Source of the DNA: Streptomyces sp. NBC_01478 | GTDB taxonomy: Bacteria; Actinomycetota; Actinomycetes; Streptomycetales; Streptomycetaceae | DNA: 64,000 nt | Direction of reading: 5' to 3' | Assembly: GCF_036227225.1 (NCBI RefSeq) | Contig: NZ_CP109444.1 | Location: 10,273,501-10,337,500, forward strand | Shown here: positions 47,386-59,095 of the stretch, one piece after another | Numbering within the stretch: the first letter of the stretch is position 1 | How the letters are laid out: every line of letters starts with the position of its first letter | Notes under the pieces: model-generated | What the model was told of the DNA's origin: nothing | Database searches by the model: none | Seen by the model: the letters and a program-made list of their open reading frames with translations, nothing else | Made by a program: the position numbers and the translations under genes

Positions 47386-49537
47386 GGTTGCACTCGTCAC
47401 CCCCAGCCAGCAGGAAGGCGTCCGTCGCGAGCAACGCGTCCGCCACGTCCGGCAGCGCACAGCCCACGATGACGAAGTCGACGTCCAGGCCCGCCTTGGT
47501 GCGCTGGAACAGCAGCTCGTTGATGGCGGGCCGGCACATGCCCCCGACCTCGCACAGATGGAACTCCACGCGCTGCGGCGCCGCCGCCATCACCTCGGCC
47601 AGGATCCGGCGGAACTTGCCCAGTTCGGCCGCGTCGATCACCCCGTGGCAGACGACGTGCGCGGTGCCGCCGTCGAACGAGGTGCGCATCCGCAGCCGCA
47701 TCGTGGCCGGCTCCAACTCGACGCGGACCCGGACCGGTTCGTCGCCGCGCGGCAGCCGGACCGTCAGGGCCTTGCCGTCGAAGTCCTGGTACGGCCGGCC
47801 GTCGACCCATACCCGGGTCAGCTCCACCGTGCCGGCCGGCAGCAGATCGGGCGCCACCCGCAGCACCCGGTCCGGGAGGTCCTCCGGGCGGGGCTTGAAG
47901 TGCAGGGTGACCGGGTCGTTGCTGAGCAGCAGCCCGGTGTAGGTGGCCGCCAGGTAGCAGAGCTCCAGCGCGTGGTAGCCGGCCATGGCGTGGCTGCCCT
48001 TGAGCCGCTCGGTGCCCAGCAGATACGGAATGCCGCCGGCGAGCACGTTGAAGTAGACGCCGCCGTCCTGGTAGTCGAGGAAGAAGGCGTTGTAGAACGC
48101 CGCCGCCTCGCGCCCCAGCCGCAGTTGCTCCGGGTCGCCGGTGGTGCCGGCCAGGATCAGATAGGCGAGGATCGCCTGCTCCTGCTGCCACCAGGCCTTG
48201 CGGTCGTGCCACACCATGCGGTGGATGCCGCTGTCCGGGTCGGGCTGCCGCTCGACCACGTCCAGCCAGCCGCCGCGCAGCCCGTCGCTGCCCACCGCCG
48301 GCATGATCTCGGCGATGCGCTCGGCGGTCGTGGCGTACTCGGGCTTGTCGAACAGGGCCTTGATGCGGGTCAGGTTCCAGGCGATCTTGAGGTTGTGGCC
48401 GACGACCGCCCGGTCCTGCTGCCAGCCCCAGGTCCGGTCCGGACTCCAGTCGGCGTGGAACCGCTCCTGCACGAACGGGCTGTTCGGTTCGTCGGGGAAC
48501 CGCTCCACGATGGTGTCCGCGGTCTCCTCCAGGAGCGCCGCGAAGTCCGAACGGCCCGTCGCCAGATAGGCGTTGATCAGGTACGCGGGGGCGTGGTCGC
48601 CGACCGAGTTCCAGTTCTTGCGGGCCCGGTTGCGGCCGAGCGAGTCGGCGTTCGGGTCCAGGTTGATCGGGTCGATGTGCGAGAAGAACCCGCCGCGCAC
48701 GGGGTCGCGGAAGTACTTCTGGAACAGGGCGGACGTCCGGTCGATGTCCTCCAGGATCCGCGGGTCGCCGGTGATGCGGAAGGTCTGGGTGGGGCCGGCG
48801 AGCGCGTAGATCTGCTCGTACATCGGGATCGCGTCGAAGTCGTCGCCGAACTCCGAGGCGAAGACCGGGCGGTGGCCGGAGGAGGTGATGTCGATGCCGT
48901 GGTACCAGTAGGTGATGCCGTCGGCCAGGTCGTCGACCCGCATGTGCTCGCGCAGATACAGGGTGCCGGCCTCGGCCGCCTCCAGGAAGCGGTCCTCGCC
49001 GGTCAGCAGGTACGCCGTGGACAGGCCGTAGACGAGCCGGGAGATGGTGTCCGTCTCCTGGCGCACGTCCCCGCCGGCGAAGTCCGGCAGATGGGTGCCG
49101 CTGAGCGTGAGGTGGGTGCGGAACCCGCGCCAGTCGTACACCCCGTCGGGGAACTGGCCGCGCAGATAGAAGTCGGCGATGGCGGCGGCCTGTTGGACCC
49201 ACCAGTTCGGGTGCTCGAAGACGTACTCGCCGCGGGTCTCCTCCGGGAAGGTGATCTCCTTCGCGTCGAACCGGGAGCCGCCCTCCCACTCGTAGTGGAT
49301 GCCGTACGCGAAGACGAACCGGCCCTCGGCCAGCATGTCGACGGTGTCGGCGGTGGTGTCGCGGTAGTCGTCGCCGAGGTTGCGGACGATGCGGGAGACG
49401 GCGTTGGACGCCAGGTGGACCGTGAACTCCCGTTCGTCGGAGGTGCGCAGGCCGAAGCGGCGTCCCGTGGGGCTGTAGTACGTGACGTAGCCCGCGAGGG
49501 TGTCGGAGTGGATGCGTCGTTGGGCAGGTGTACTCAT
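47378..49537 (-). CDS. AGE-family epimerase-like barrel fused to a STAS-like domain
   Basis: A 719-residue fusion. Residues about 20-500 form an (alpha/alpha)6 barrel of the N-acylglucosamine 2-epimerase/cellobiose epimerase group, with QTFRITGDP, ADWSPDRTWGWQQDRAVVGH and HDRKAWWQQEQAILAY. Residues about 520-610 are beta-rich. The last 105 residues look like a STAS domain (HVVCHGVIDAAELGKFRRIL, then FHLCEVGGMCRPAINELL), where the usual Ser phosphoacceptor is not evident. The ATG follows the glgX stop by 1 bp. Predicted role: modifying a sugar or oligosaccharide, with a regulatory tail. The STAS call is moderate. Confidence 0.78.
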   Translation of the reverse strand: MSTPAQRRIHSDTLAGYVTYYSPTGRRFGLRTSDEREFTVHLASNAVSRIVRNLGDDYRDTTADTVDMLAEGRFVFAYGIHYEWEGGSRFDAKEITFPEETRGEYVFEHPNWWVQQAAAIADFYLRGQFPDGVYDWRGFRTHLTLSGTHLPDFAGGDVRQETDTISRLVYGLSTAYLLTGEDRFLEAAEAGTLYLREHMRVDDLADGITYWYHGIDITSSGHRPVFASEFGDDFDAIPMYEQIYALAGPTQTFRITGDPRILEDIDRTSALFQKYFRDPVRGGFFSHIDPINLDPNADSLGRNRARKNWNSVGDHAPAYLINAYLATGRSDFAALLEETADTIVERFPDEPNSPFVQERFHADWSPDRTWGWQQDRAVVGHNLKIAWNLTRIKALFDKPEYATTAERIAEIMPAVGSDGLRGGWLDVVERQPDPDSGIHRMVWHDRKAWWQQEQAILAYLILAGTTGDPEQLRLGREAAAFYNAFFLDYQDGGVYFNVLAGGIPYLLGTERLKGSHAMAGYHALELCYLAATYTGLLLSNDPVTLHFKPRPEDLPDRVLRVAPDLLPAGTVELTRVWVDGRPYQDFDGKALTVRLPRGDEPVRVRVELEPATMRLRMRTSFDGGTAHVVCHGVIDAAELGKFRRILAEVMAAAPQRVEFHLCEVGGMCRPAINELLFQRTKAGLDVDFVIVGCALPDVADALLATDAFLLAGGDECNHD

Positions 49538-49538
49538 C

Positions 49539-51734
<2,196 letters not shown>

Positions 51735-51735
51735 C

Positions 51736-52446
51736 TCAGGTGAGTGCGGCCCGGGCCGCGGTCGGGGCGTCGGCGCGGAGGCCGGCGAAGAGTTCCTGCC
51801 AGGGCACGGGAGAGGCGCCCGGTCCCGTCTCGCTGCGCATCTCGAAGGTCACGCCGCGGGCCTCGGGGGAGTACAGCGCCTGCACACAGGCGTCGGCGAC
51901 CAGCGGGCGGGTGACGATGCCGTCTCCGAAGTCGCCCTGTTCCAGGTGCAGATGGCCGTGGCCGGGCTCGTCGGTCAGCCAGCCCGGGCGGATCACGGTG
52001 TACGGCAGCCCGGAGGCGCGGACCGCGTTCTCGCCGGCCAGCCGCCAGTCCAGCATCCGGCCGTAGGCGTTCATGGGGTGGTCGCGGCGGGTCACATGGC
52101 GCTGGCTGACCAGCACGAAGTGCGGGCTCGCGGCGGTGGAGCGCAGGGCGTCGAGGACATGGCGGACCCCGGTGTGCAGGGTGGTCTCGGGGCTGTCGGG
52201 GCCGGCGTCGTCGGTGCCCGGTTCCACGATGTAGACGACCGCCGAGCAGCCGTACAGCGGGGTGCGGACGGAGGCGGGGGCGCGCACGTCGGCCGCGAAG
52301 AACTGGGCCTGCGGCGGCGTGTGGCGGCGGGCGCGCTGGGTGCTGCGGCCGATGACGCGGACGCTCTCGTTCCGGGCGAGCAGTTGTCGGGCGACGAGCC
52401 GGCCTACGCGGCCGGTTCCTCCTATGACGGCGATCGGGCTGTCCAT
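51736..52446 (-). CDS. NAD(P)-binding Rossmann protein (NmrA/atypical SDR)
   Basis: A 236-residue atypical SDR with the GGTGRVGRLVARQLL dinucleotide motif near the start and YTVIRPGWLTDEP late. It lacks the classical SDR YxxxK. It could act on a sugar nucleotide or be a redox sensor. ATG 52446 has GGAG 6 nt upstream; a GTG four codons earlier is possible. It lies 61 bp after the nucleotidyltransferase and 1 bp before glgX. Confidence 0.87.
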   Translation of the reverse strand: MDSPIAVIGGTGRVGRLVARQLLARNESVRVIGRSTQRARRHTPPQAQFFAADVRAPASVRTPLYGCSAVVYIVEPGTDDAGPDSPETTLHTGVRHVLDALRSTAASPHFVLVSQRHVTRRDHPMNAYGRMLDWRLAGENAVRASGLPYTVIRPGWLTDEPGHGHLHLEQGDFGDGIVTRPLVADACVQALYSPEARGVTFEMRSETGPGASPVPWQELFAGLRADAPTAARAALT

Positions 52447-52507
52447 CGAGATCTCCACGGGGGCTGCGGAAGAGCCGGAAAGGGCGGGGGAGTTGGCGGG
52501 GGAGCGC

Positions 52508-53860
52508 TCAGATCCAGTGCAGGATGTCGTCGGAGCTGGTCAGATGGGTGCCGGTGGGCAGACCGGTGACGGCGGGCACCCGCAGCCGCGGATAGACGCT
52601 CACCCCGGACAGCCGGGTGCCCGGCCGCAGGTCGGCGGCCTCGCCGATCGCGGAGTGGACGAGCCGGACGGGGTTGTCGCGCTCGGAGTGCACCCGCGCC
52701 ATCGGACCGACGTACGAGTCGGTGATGCGGGCGTACGGCCCGACGACAGCGCTGTCGCCGATCGCCGTCCGGCTGAGCCGGGCTCCCTCGTCCACGTCCA
52801 CGCCGTCGCCGATGTCGCAGAACCGCAGCTTCACGCCCGGTCCGATCTCGGCGTTGCGCCCGATGCGCACGGCGGGGCCGATGACCACACTGCCCTCGGA
52901 GATCTTCTGGGCGAGGGTGGTGCCGGTCACGCTGTCCTTGGTGCGCAGGCTGGATTCGTGGATCCAGTACGGCGGGTGGGCGCTCGTCGGTTCGCCCATG
53001 GCCCGGGTCATCCACGGGTAGCGGCCGTCGAGCACGTCGCCGACGGTGGCGAGGTAGTCGGGGATGCTGCCGAGGTCGCCGAGCCGGTCGATGGGCGCGG
53101 CGGCGACCGGCAGCCCGCGCCCGACCAGCCAGGGCAGCAGGTCGCCGCCCCAGTCGAGGCGCTGCTGGGCGAGCCGGATCATCTCGGGGTTGCGCACGGC
53201 CAGCCGCAGCTTGCCGCAGTCGACCAGGTACATCCCGGCGTTGGTGGGCAGGGTGCGGACAGCCGACGAGAACGAGGCCAACGACGGCAACGATGTCTCG
53301 GGGAAGATCCGGTGGACGCGGTCCAGGGTGGGTTTCTCCACGAAGCCCGAGACCAGTCCGTCCGGGGAGGTCTGCATCACGCCGTACTTGCCGGCGATCT
53401 CCTCGGGGGTGCGGCCGACCGAGGCGACGGTCACGACGGCGTCGGCGGCGTCGTGCGCGTCCTTGAGCCGGCCCAGGGCGAACTCGAACACGGAGTCCAC
53501 CGGCATCACCAGGGCACGGCCCGTCAGATCCCACTGTTCGAGGTTGTGCAGGGTGGCGGCGCCCGATCCGACGTTGTAGCGGTCGAGGCGGGCGCGGGAG
53601 TAGTGGATCTCCACGCCGAACCGTTCGCCGTGGCCGAGCACGAGCTTGATCTGGCTGTGGTTCTCGGCGCCCTGGGCGATCACGTAGAAGCGGCGGATGC
53701 CCTGGTCGCGGCAGGACTGGACGAGCCATTCGACGACGGAGCGGCCGACGAACGGGATGAGGGCCTTGCTGCGGATGTAGTCGGCCGAGGCGAGGGTGAG
53801 CGGCTTGGCGCGTTCGCCCCGGCCTCCCGCCAGGATGATTCCTAACGTCTCGTCCCCCAT
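52508..53860 (-). CDS. Sugar-phosphate nucleotidyltransferase with left-handed beta-helix domain
   Basis: A 450-residue NDP-sugar synthase. The nucleotidyltransferase domain opens with GIILAGGRGERAKPLTLASADYI; the PLT with a nearby Lys (SKALIPF) is family typical. VMPVDSVFEF and the proofreading-like EIAGKYGVM follow. The C-terminal domain has hexapeptide repeats (GPAVRIGRNAEIGPGVKL). It resembles GlgC/GDP-mannose pyrophosphorylase-like enzymes; the nucleotide is not deducible. GAGGAGG lies about 9 nt before the ATG. It is the first gene of the minus-strand operon ending at 46168. Confidence 0.9.
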   Translation of the reverse strand: MGDETLGIILAGGRGERAKPLTLASADYIRSKALIPFVGRSVVEWLVQSCRDQGIRRFYVIAQGAENHSQIKLVLGHGERFGVEIHYSRARLDRYNVGSGAATLHNLEQWDLTGRALVMPVDSVFEFALGRLKDAHDAADAVVTVASVGRTPEEIAGKYGVMQTSPDGLVSGFVEKPTLDRVHRIFPETSLPSLASFSSAVRTLPTNAGMYLVDCGKLRLAVRNPEMIRLAQQRLDWGGDLLPWLVGRGLPVAAAPIDRLGDLGSIPDYLATVGDVLDGRYPWMTRAMGEPTSAHPPYWIHESSLRTKDSVTGTTLAQKISEGSVVIGPAVRIGRNAEIGPGVKLRFCDIGDGVDVDEGARLSRTAIGDSAVVGPYARITDSYVGPMARVHSERDNPVRLVHSAIGEAADLRPGTRLSGVSVYPRLRVPAVTGLPTGTHLTSSDDILHWI

Positions 53861-53899
53861 GACAGTCCTGCCTCCTCGGCTGACAAATCAACGCTCTTC

Positions 53900-53931
53900 A
53901 GTCAACTCGCGCTGTCATGTAGAGTCAAGTA
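53900..53931 (-). promoter_or_regulatory. TTGACT direct repeats before the glycan operon, same motif as the peptide promoter
   Basis: On the minus strand TACTTGACTC (53931-53922) and GTTGACT (53906-53900) are separated by 15 bp, exactly as at 39688-39719. The proximal copy ends 39 nt before the nucleotidyltransferase start. It is within an AT-rich stretch (53906-53945), rare in this window. Confidence 0.6.
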
Positions 53932-53967
53932 AAAAGTAAAACAAGGTAGTTGGAGCACACGTGAAGA

Positions 53968-53995
53968 AGCCCTGGCCGATGTCTCGACCAGGGCT
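53968..53995. terminator. Hairpin after the membrane-protein gene
   Basis: An 8-bp stem (53968-53975 with 53988-53995) with a 12-nt loop lies between the stop of the membrane protein (54034) and the promoter region of the nucleotidyltransferase. A weak terminator. Confidence 0.5.
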
Positions 53996-54033
53996 GATGT
54001 CGCTTTACAGAGATGTTCGAGCGGATCCGAGAA

Positions 54034-54966
54034 TCAGATGACTCTCAGCCGCACCAGCGCTCCGAGGGTCAACGCCCCCGGAATGATGGGGATCCAGACC
54101 GTGATGATCCGGTAGGCCAGCACCACCGCCGTGGCCACCGCGACCGGCCCGCCCGCCGCCACCAGCGCCACGATCAACGCGGCCTCCACCGAGCCGATCC
54201 CGCCCGGCGTCGGCACCAGCGCGACCGCGACCGTCGCCGCCAGATAGGCCAGCGCCATCTGCGCGGGCGGCACCGGCAGGTTCAACGCCTGCCCCACGGC
54301 CACGAGTCCGGCCGCCTGGAGCGCGGGGAACGCCAGCGAACCGCCCCACAGCGCCAGCGCCCGGGCCGGCCGCGTGTGCACGGAACGCGCCTCACTGAGC
54401 GCCGTACGGAGGAACGACAGGATCGCCGTACGCAGCCGCCGTACCAGCGCGAGGACCAGGACCGCCACGCACAGCACGGCCCCGATGATCAGCAGCAGGG
54501 GGCCGAGTGCCCCTGCCGGAAGGAGAGTTCCCAGACGCAGGGCGTCCGGGAAGGCGATCAGCAGACCGGTGAGCAGTGTCAGCCGGGCTATCGACTCCGC
54601 GAGCAGGAACAGGGCCAGCGCGGCCGACGAACGGGCCAGCGGCAGCCCGCACACCGTCAGGAACCGCAGGTTCACCGCACCCGCGCCAAGTCCCGTGGGC
54701 AGCAGATGATTTGCCGCGCCCGCCGCGAACTGGGTGGCCAACAGCCGCCGCGCGGGCAGCCGTTCGACCACCGCACCCTGCCGGGTGAACGCGGCGGCGA
54801 CCCAGGTCAGACAGGTGGCACCGGCCGCCGCCACCAGCCAGGGCCACTCCGCCGCCCGCAGTTGGCCGAAGCCGTCGACGAGAACGGACCGGTGCCGGAC
54901 GGCGACGACGGCGACCAGGAGCAGCGGAAGCAGGCACAGGATCTGCCGGACGCGGATGTGTCTCAC
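54034..54966 (-). CDS. Lysylphosphatidylglycerol synthase-like/UPF0104 membrane protein
   Basis: A 310-residue polytopic membrane protein with about eight hydrophobic segments. The blocks NHLLPTGLGAGAVNLRFL and LVPTPGGIGSVEAALIVALVAAG are signatures of the flippase-like part of MprF and AglD-type proteins. It probably moves or modifies lipids. The start is uncertain, GTG 54966 chosen because it precedes the first helix; no strong ribosome site is present. Confidence 0.85.
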   Translation of the reverse strand: MRHIRVRQILCLLPLLLVAVVAVRHRSVLVDGFGQLRAAEWPWLVAAAGATCLTWVAAAFTRQGAVVERLPARRLLATQFAAGAANHLLPTGLGAGAVNLRFLTVCGLPLARSSAALALFLLAESIARLTLLTGLLIAFPDALRLGTLLPAGALGPLLLIIGAVLCVAVLVLALVRRLRTAILSFLRTALSEARSVHTRPARALALWGGSLAFPALQAAGLVAVGQALNLPVPPAQMALAYLAATVAVALVPTPGGIGSVEAALIVALVAAGGPVAVATAVVLAYRIITVWIPIIPGALTLGALVRLRVI

Positions 54967-55101
54967 ACCACTGGAGGTTCTCCGCGCCACGACAACTGCG
55001 GGTTGCGGCAGCGGGGACAGTTCCTTACGCGCGTCGTTACACGAGGCTGCGGCGGCGAACGCGTTGACCTCAATGCCGCTTGAGGTCTTACGGTCTCTCC
55101 C

Positions 55102-56982
55102 ATGAGTATGGAGAGCACGGCCTGGACCCAACTGCACAGTGTCATGACCGCAGAACAGGAGCGGCGCCCGTTCGCCCGCGCGACGCTGCGCCGCATCGCG
55201 GAGTTCGCGCGCCCGCACCGCCGCCCGATCGCCCGCTTCGTCCTGCTCGGGGTGGTGACCGCGCTGCTCGCCGTCGCGACCCCCGTCCTGGCCGGCCATG
55301 TCGTCGACGCGATCGTGTCGGGTGGCGACGACGGCACCGTCGTACGCCTCGCCCTGCTCATCGCCCTGATCGCGGTCGCCGAGGCGGCCCTCGGCATTCT
55401 CGGCCGACGGCTCTCCTCGGCGCTCGGGGAGGGGCTCATCCTCGATCTGCGGACGGCTGTGTTCGATCATGTGCAGCGCATGCCGGTCGCGTTCTTCACA
55501 CGTACCCGTACGGGCGCGCTCGTCTCCCGACTCAACAACGACGTCATCGGCGCGCAGCGGGCGTTCAGCAACACCCTGTCCGGAGTGGTCAGCAACGTCG
55601 TGACCCTGCTGCTCACCCTCGTCGTCATGCTCACCCTGTCCTGGCAGATCACCCTGCTCGCCCTCGTGCTGCTCCCGGTGTTCGTGATCCCGGCCCGCCG
55701 GATGGGCAGCCGCATGGCCCGCATGCAACGCGAGGCGGCCACGCTCAACGCGGCGATGAGCACCCGCATGACCGAACGCTTCTCCGCGCCCGGCGCGACC
55801 CTCGTCAAACTCTTCGGCCGCCCCGACGAGGAATCCCTGGAGTTCGCGGAGCGCGCGAGCCAGGTCCGCGACATCGGCGTCCGCACGGCCACCGCCCAGT
55901 CGGTGTTCATCACCTCGCTGACCCTGGTCTCCGCCCTGGCCCTCGCCCTCGTCTACGGCCTCGGCGGCTGGTTCGCCCTGCACGGCACCCTGGAGCCCGG
56001 GGCCGTCGTCTCCCTCGCCCTGCTCCTGACCCGCCTCTACGCCCCGCTCACCGCCCTCGCCGGAGCCCGCGTCGAGGTGATGAGCGCCCTCGTCAGCTTC
56101 GAGCGCGTCTTCGAGGTGCTGGACCTGAAACCGCTGATCGAGGACAAACCCGACGCCCGCGAGGTGCCCGAGGGCCCGGTCGCCGTCGAGTTCGACGAGG
56201 TCCGCTTCGCCTACCCGTCCGCCGACAAGGTCTCCCTCGCCTCACTCGAAGAGGTCGCCTCCCTGGACACCCGCGGCGGCGCCGAGGTCCTGCACGGCGT
56301 CTCCTTCCGCGCCGAACCCGGACAGACCGTCGCCCTCGTCGGCTCCTCCGGCGCCGGCAAGTCGACGATCGCCCAACTCCTGCCCCGGCTCTACGACGTC
56401 GACGAAGGCGCCGTGCGCATCGGCGGGACCGATGTCCGCGACCTCACCGCCGCCTCCCTGCGGGCCACCCTCGGCATGGTCACCCAGGACGGCCACCTCT
56501 TCCACGACTCGGTCCGCGCCAACCTTCTGCTTGCCCAACCGGCCGCTGCCGAGGCCGAGTTGTGGGACGCGCTGCGCCGCTCCCGCCTCGACGATCTCGT
56601 ACGGTCGCTGCCCGACGGCCTGGACACGGTCGTCGGCGAACGCGGCTACCGGCTCTCCGGAGGCGAGCGCCAACGCCTCACCATCGCCCGCCTGTTGCTG
56701 GCCCGCCAGCGCGTCGTCATCCTCGACGAGGCCACCGCGCACCTCGACAACACCTCGGAGGCGGCCGTGCAGGAAGCCCTGGCGGAGGCACTCCAGGACC
56801 GTACGGCCGTGGTGATCGCCCACCGGCTGTCCACCGTGCGCTCCGCCGACCAGATCCTCGTCGTCGAGGCGGGCCGCATCGTGGAACGCGGCACGCACGA
56901 CGAACTCCTCGCTGTCGATGGGCGCTACGCCGAGCTGTACCGCACGCAGTTCGCGAAGCAGCAGCCGGAGACGGTGGCTTGA
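55102..56982 (+). CDS. ABC exporter, fused membrane and ATPase domains
   Basis: A 626-residue half-transporter of the multidrug/lipid exporter type. The membrane domain (residues about 40-335, six segments) has RMPVAFFTRTRTGALVSRL. The ATPase domain has Walker A GSSGAGKST, signature LSGGERQRLTIARLL, Walker B VVILDEATAHLD and the H-loop VIAHRLSTV. Between them, TLVKLFGRPDEE is like many actinobacterial exporters. An ATG two codons downstream is an equal start. The membrane gene at 54966 is divergent from it. Confidence 0.94.
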   Translation: MSMESTAWTQLHSVMTAEQERRPFARATLRRIAEFARPHRRPIARFVLLGVVTALLAVATPVLAGHVVDAIVSGGDDGTVVRLALLIALIAVAEAALGILGRRLSSALGEGLILDLRTAVFDHVQRMPVAFFTRTRTGALVSRLNNDVIGAQRAFSNTLSGVVSNVVTLLLTLVVMLTLSWQITLLALVLLPVFVIPARRMGSRMARMQREAATLNAAMSTRMTERFSAPGATLVKLFGRPDEESLEFAERASQVRDIGVRTATAQSVFITSLTLVSALALALVYGLGGWFALHGTLEPGAVVSLALLLTRLYAPLTALAGARVEVMSALVSFERVFEVLDLKPLIEDKPDAREVPEGPVAVEFDEVRFAYPSADKVSLASLEEVASLDTRGGAEVLHGVSFRAEPGQTVALVGSSGAGKSTIAQLLPRLYDVDEGAVRIGGTDVRDLTAASLRATLGMVTQDGHLFHDSVRANLLLAQPAAAEAELWDALRRSRLDDLVRSLPDGLDTVVGERGYRLSGGERQRLTIARLLLARQRVVILDEATAHLDNTSEAAVQEALAEALQDRTAVVIAHRLSTVRSADQILVVEAGRIVERGTHDELLAVDGRYAELYRTQFAKQQPETVA

Positions 56983-56989
56983 CGGTCCG

Positions 56990-58441
56990 TCAGGGCTCGC
57001 GGTGCTCGTGCGCCGCCTGCTCCAGCTCCGCCGCCTCCGCCTCTGCCACCCGGATCTCGGCCGCCACATCGATCGAGCGGCTCAGCCACCAGTACAGCAA
57101 CCCGGCGACCGGCAGCCCGACGAACAGGGAGAGGTCGGCGCCGTCCATGGCATGCGCGATGGGCCCGACGTAGAGCGTGCCGACGGAGAAGAACGGCACC
57201 ATCACACCGAAGCCGACCAGGTAGGAGATGATCCCGTGCCAGCCCCAACGGCCGTAGATGCCATGGGGGTTGAAGATCTCGGCGATGGCGTAGTGACCGC
57301 GGCGCACCACGTAGTAGTCCATGAGGTTGACCGCGGTCCACGGGATGAACAGATAGAGCACCAGCAGCAGGAAGTTGTTGAAGTTCGTGAGGAAGTCGGC
57401 GGTCGCGGCCATCGCGCCGGCCAGGGAGAGCACGGCGGTCAGCCCGATCGTCAACGCCCGTACGCCCACGGTCGGTTGGACCTTCTTGAACGAGTCGATC
57501 GCGCTGATCAGGGTCAGCGAACCGCCGTACATGTTCAGCGCGGTCACCGAGACCAGGCCGAGCGTGGCGAAGAGGAGCACGATCGCGCCGAAGCCGCTGA
57601 ACACCTTGTCGCCCGCCGCGTTGATCGAGCGGATCGTGTCGAAGTCCTTGCCCGCCCAGGCGGCGAGCAGCGCCCCGAGCGTCATCAGCCAGACCCCGCC
57701 GAGCGCCGACCCGAAGTAGGTCCAGTAGAAGGTCTTGCGGACGGTCACGTCCGGCGGGAGGTAGCGCGAGTAGTCCGAGACGTAGATCGCCCAACTGATC
57801 TGGTAGCCGGCGACCACACCGAACTGGGCGAGGAACGGCGTCCAGGAGAAGCCGCCGAGGTCGAAGGAGCCCGCCGGGTAGTGCAGGGTCGCCAGCACAC
57901 CCACGGTGAAGATCCCGAAGACGACCAGGAAGGTGTAGGTCAGGAACTGCTCCGCCTTGTGGATCACGTCGTAGCCCACCAGCGCGATCACGAAGCCGAC
58001 GACGGTGACCACGGCCACCCACATCTTGGTGCCGCCGTGCACCGTGGTGTGCAGGGCCTCCCCGGCGAGGATCGTGTTGAAGACGTTGAAGCCCGCGTAC
58101 TGCACATACGCGAACAGCCACACCAACAGGGCGCCCACATAACCGAATTGGGGCCGCGACTGGATCATCTGCGGCAGTCCGAGCTGCGGGCCCTGGGCCG
58201 AGTGGAAGGCCATGAAGAAGGTGCCGAGCAGGGTGCCCGCGACGATCGCGATGAGCGACCAGATGAGATTGCCGCCCTCGGTGATGCTGATCAGGCCCAC
58301 CGCGAGCGTGGCGATCTGCGCGTTCGACATGAACCACAGGGGCCCCAGGTGCCACAGCTTGCCGTGACGTTCGTCGAGGGGGACGTAGTCGATGGAACGT
58401 ATCTCCAGCCCCGACACCCGGGGCTCTGATGCGGTGGTCAC
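56990..58441 (-). CDS. NCS1 family cytosine/purine permease
   Basis: A 483-residue, 12-helix transporter of the nucleobase-cation-symport-1 type. It has PLWFMSNAQIATLAVGLIS, a family block near the N-terminus, and AEQFLTYTFLVVFGIF. Substrates are likely cytosine, purines, allantoin or hydantoin; none can be picked from sequence. The start GTG 58441 has GGAGG 4 nt upstream. It is convergent with the ABC exporter (7 bp apart). Confidence 0.92.
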   Translation of the reverse strand: MTTASEPRVSGLEIRSIDYVPLDERHGKLWHLGPLWFMSNAQIATLAVGLISITEGGNLIWSLIAIVAGTLLGTFFMAFHSAQGPQLGLPQMIQSRPQFGYVGALLVWLFAYVQYAGFNVFNTILAGEALHTTVHGGTKMWVAVVTVVGFVIALVGYDVIHKAEQFLTYTFLVVFGIFTVGVLATLHYPAGSFDLGGFSWTPFLAQFGVVAGYQISWAIYVSDYSRYLPPDVTVRKTFYWTYFGSALGGVWLMTLGALLAAWAGKDFDTIRSINAAGDKVFSGFGAIVLLFATLGLVSVTALNMYGGSLTLISAIDSFKKVQPTVGVRALTIGLTAVLSLAGAMAATADFLTNFNNFLLLVLYLFIPWTAVNLMDYYVVRRGHYAIAEIFNPHGIYGRWGWHGIISYLVGFGVMVPFFSVGTLYVGPIAHAMDGADLSLFVGLPVAGLLYWWLSRSIDVAAEIRVAEAEAAELEQAAHEHREP

Positions 58442-58653
58442 GGTGCCTCCAGGGTGCCGATCAGGCCTGTGTGGCCACATTCATCCCCCGCACCGGTCCC
58501 GGCAACCGCAACTGAATCTGTGAACCACTCTCTTTACCTGGCCCATACGTGACGCTCGGCACCGTGATGGCGCGCGCCTCTCGCTGTAAAGTAGGCGAAC
58601 AGCCCTTGACCTGCATAAACGCAGGCAGGGAGCCTAGATTCGGGAGTGCCTCC

Positions 58654-59073
58654 ATGTTGCGCACCATGTTCAAGTCCAAGATCCACCGTGCCACCGTCAC
58701 CCAGGCCGACCTGCACTACGTCGGCTCCGTCACCATCGACGCCGACCTGCTGGACGCCGCCGATCTGCTGCCCGGCGAGCTGGTCCACATCGTCGACATC
58801 ACCAACGGCGCCCGCCTGGAGACGTACGTCATCGAGGGCGAACGGGGCACCGGTGTCATCGGGATCAACGGGGCCGCCGCCCACCTCGTGCATCCCGGAG
58901 ACCTGGTGATCATCATCAGTTACGCTCAGGTGTCCGACGCCGAGGCGCGGGCGCTTCGGCCCCGGGTCGTGCACGTGGACTCCGCCAACCGGATCGTGGG
59001 CCTGGGCGCCGATCCGTCCGAGCCGGTGCCGGGTTCGGAGCAGGCGCGCAGCCCGCGGGCCGTCACGGCCTGA
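58654..59073 (+). CDS. panD: Aspartate 1-decarboxylase
   Basis: PanD makes beta-alanine for pantothenate and CoA. It is 139 residues. The self-processing site is Gly24-Ser25 (HYVGSVTID), which gives the pyruvoyl group; Tyr58-equivalent (LETYVIEG) and [13 protein letters not shown] are conserved. GGGAG lies 8 nt before the ATG. An inverted repeat CCTGC-N6-GCAGG (58610-58625) is upstream next to a TTGACC box. It is not next to panB or panC. Confidence 0.97.
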   Translation: MLRTMFKSKIHRATVTQADLHYVGSVTIDADLLDAADLLPGELVHIVDITNGARLETYVIEGERGTGVIGINGAAAHLVHPGDLVIIISYAQVSDAEARALRPRVVHVDSANRIVGLGADPSEPVPGSEQARSPRAVTA

Positions 59074-59095
59074 CCATCGCACCAGGAGGAAGCCC

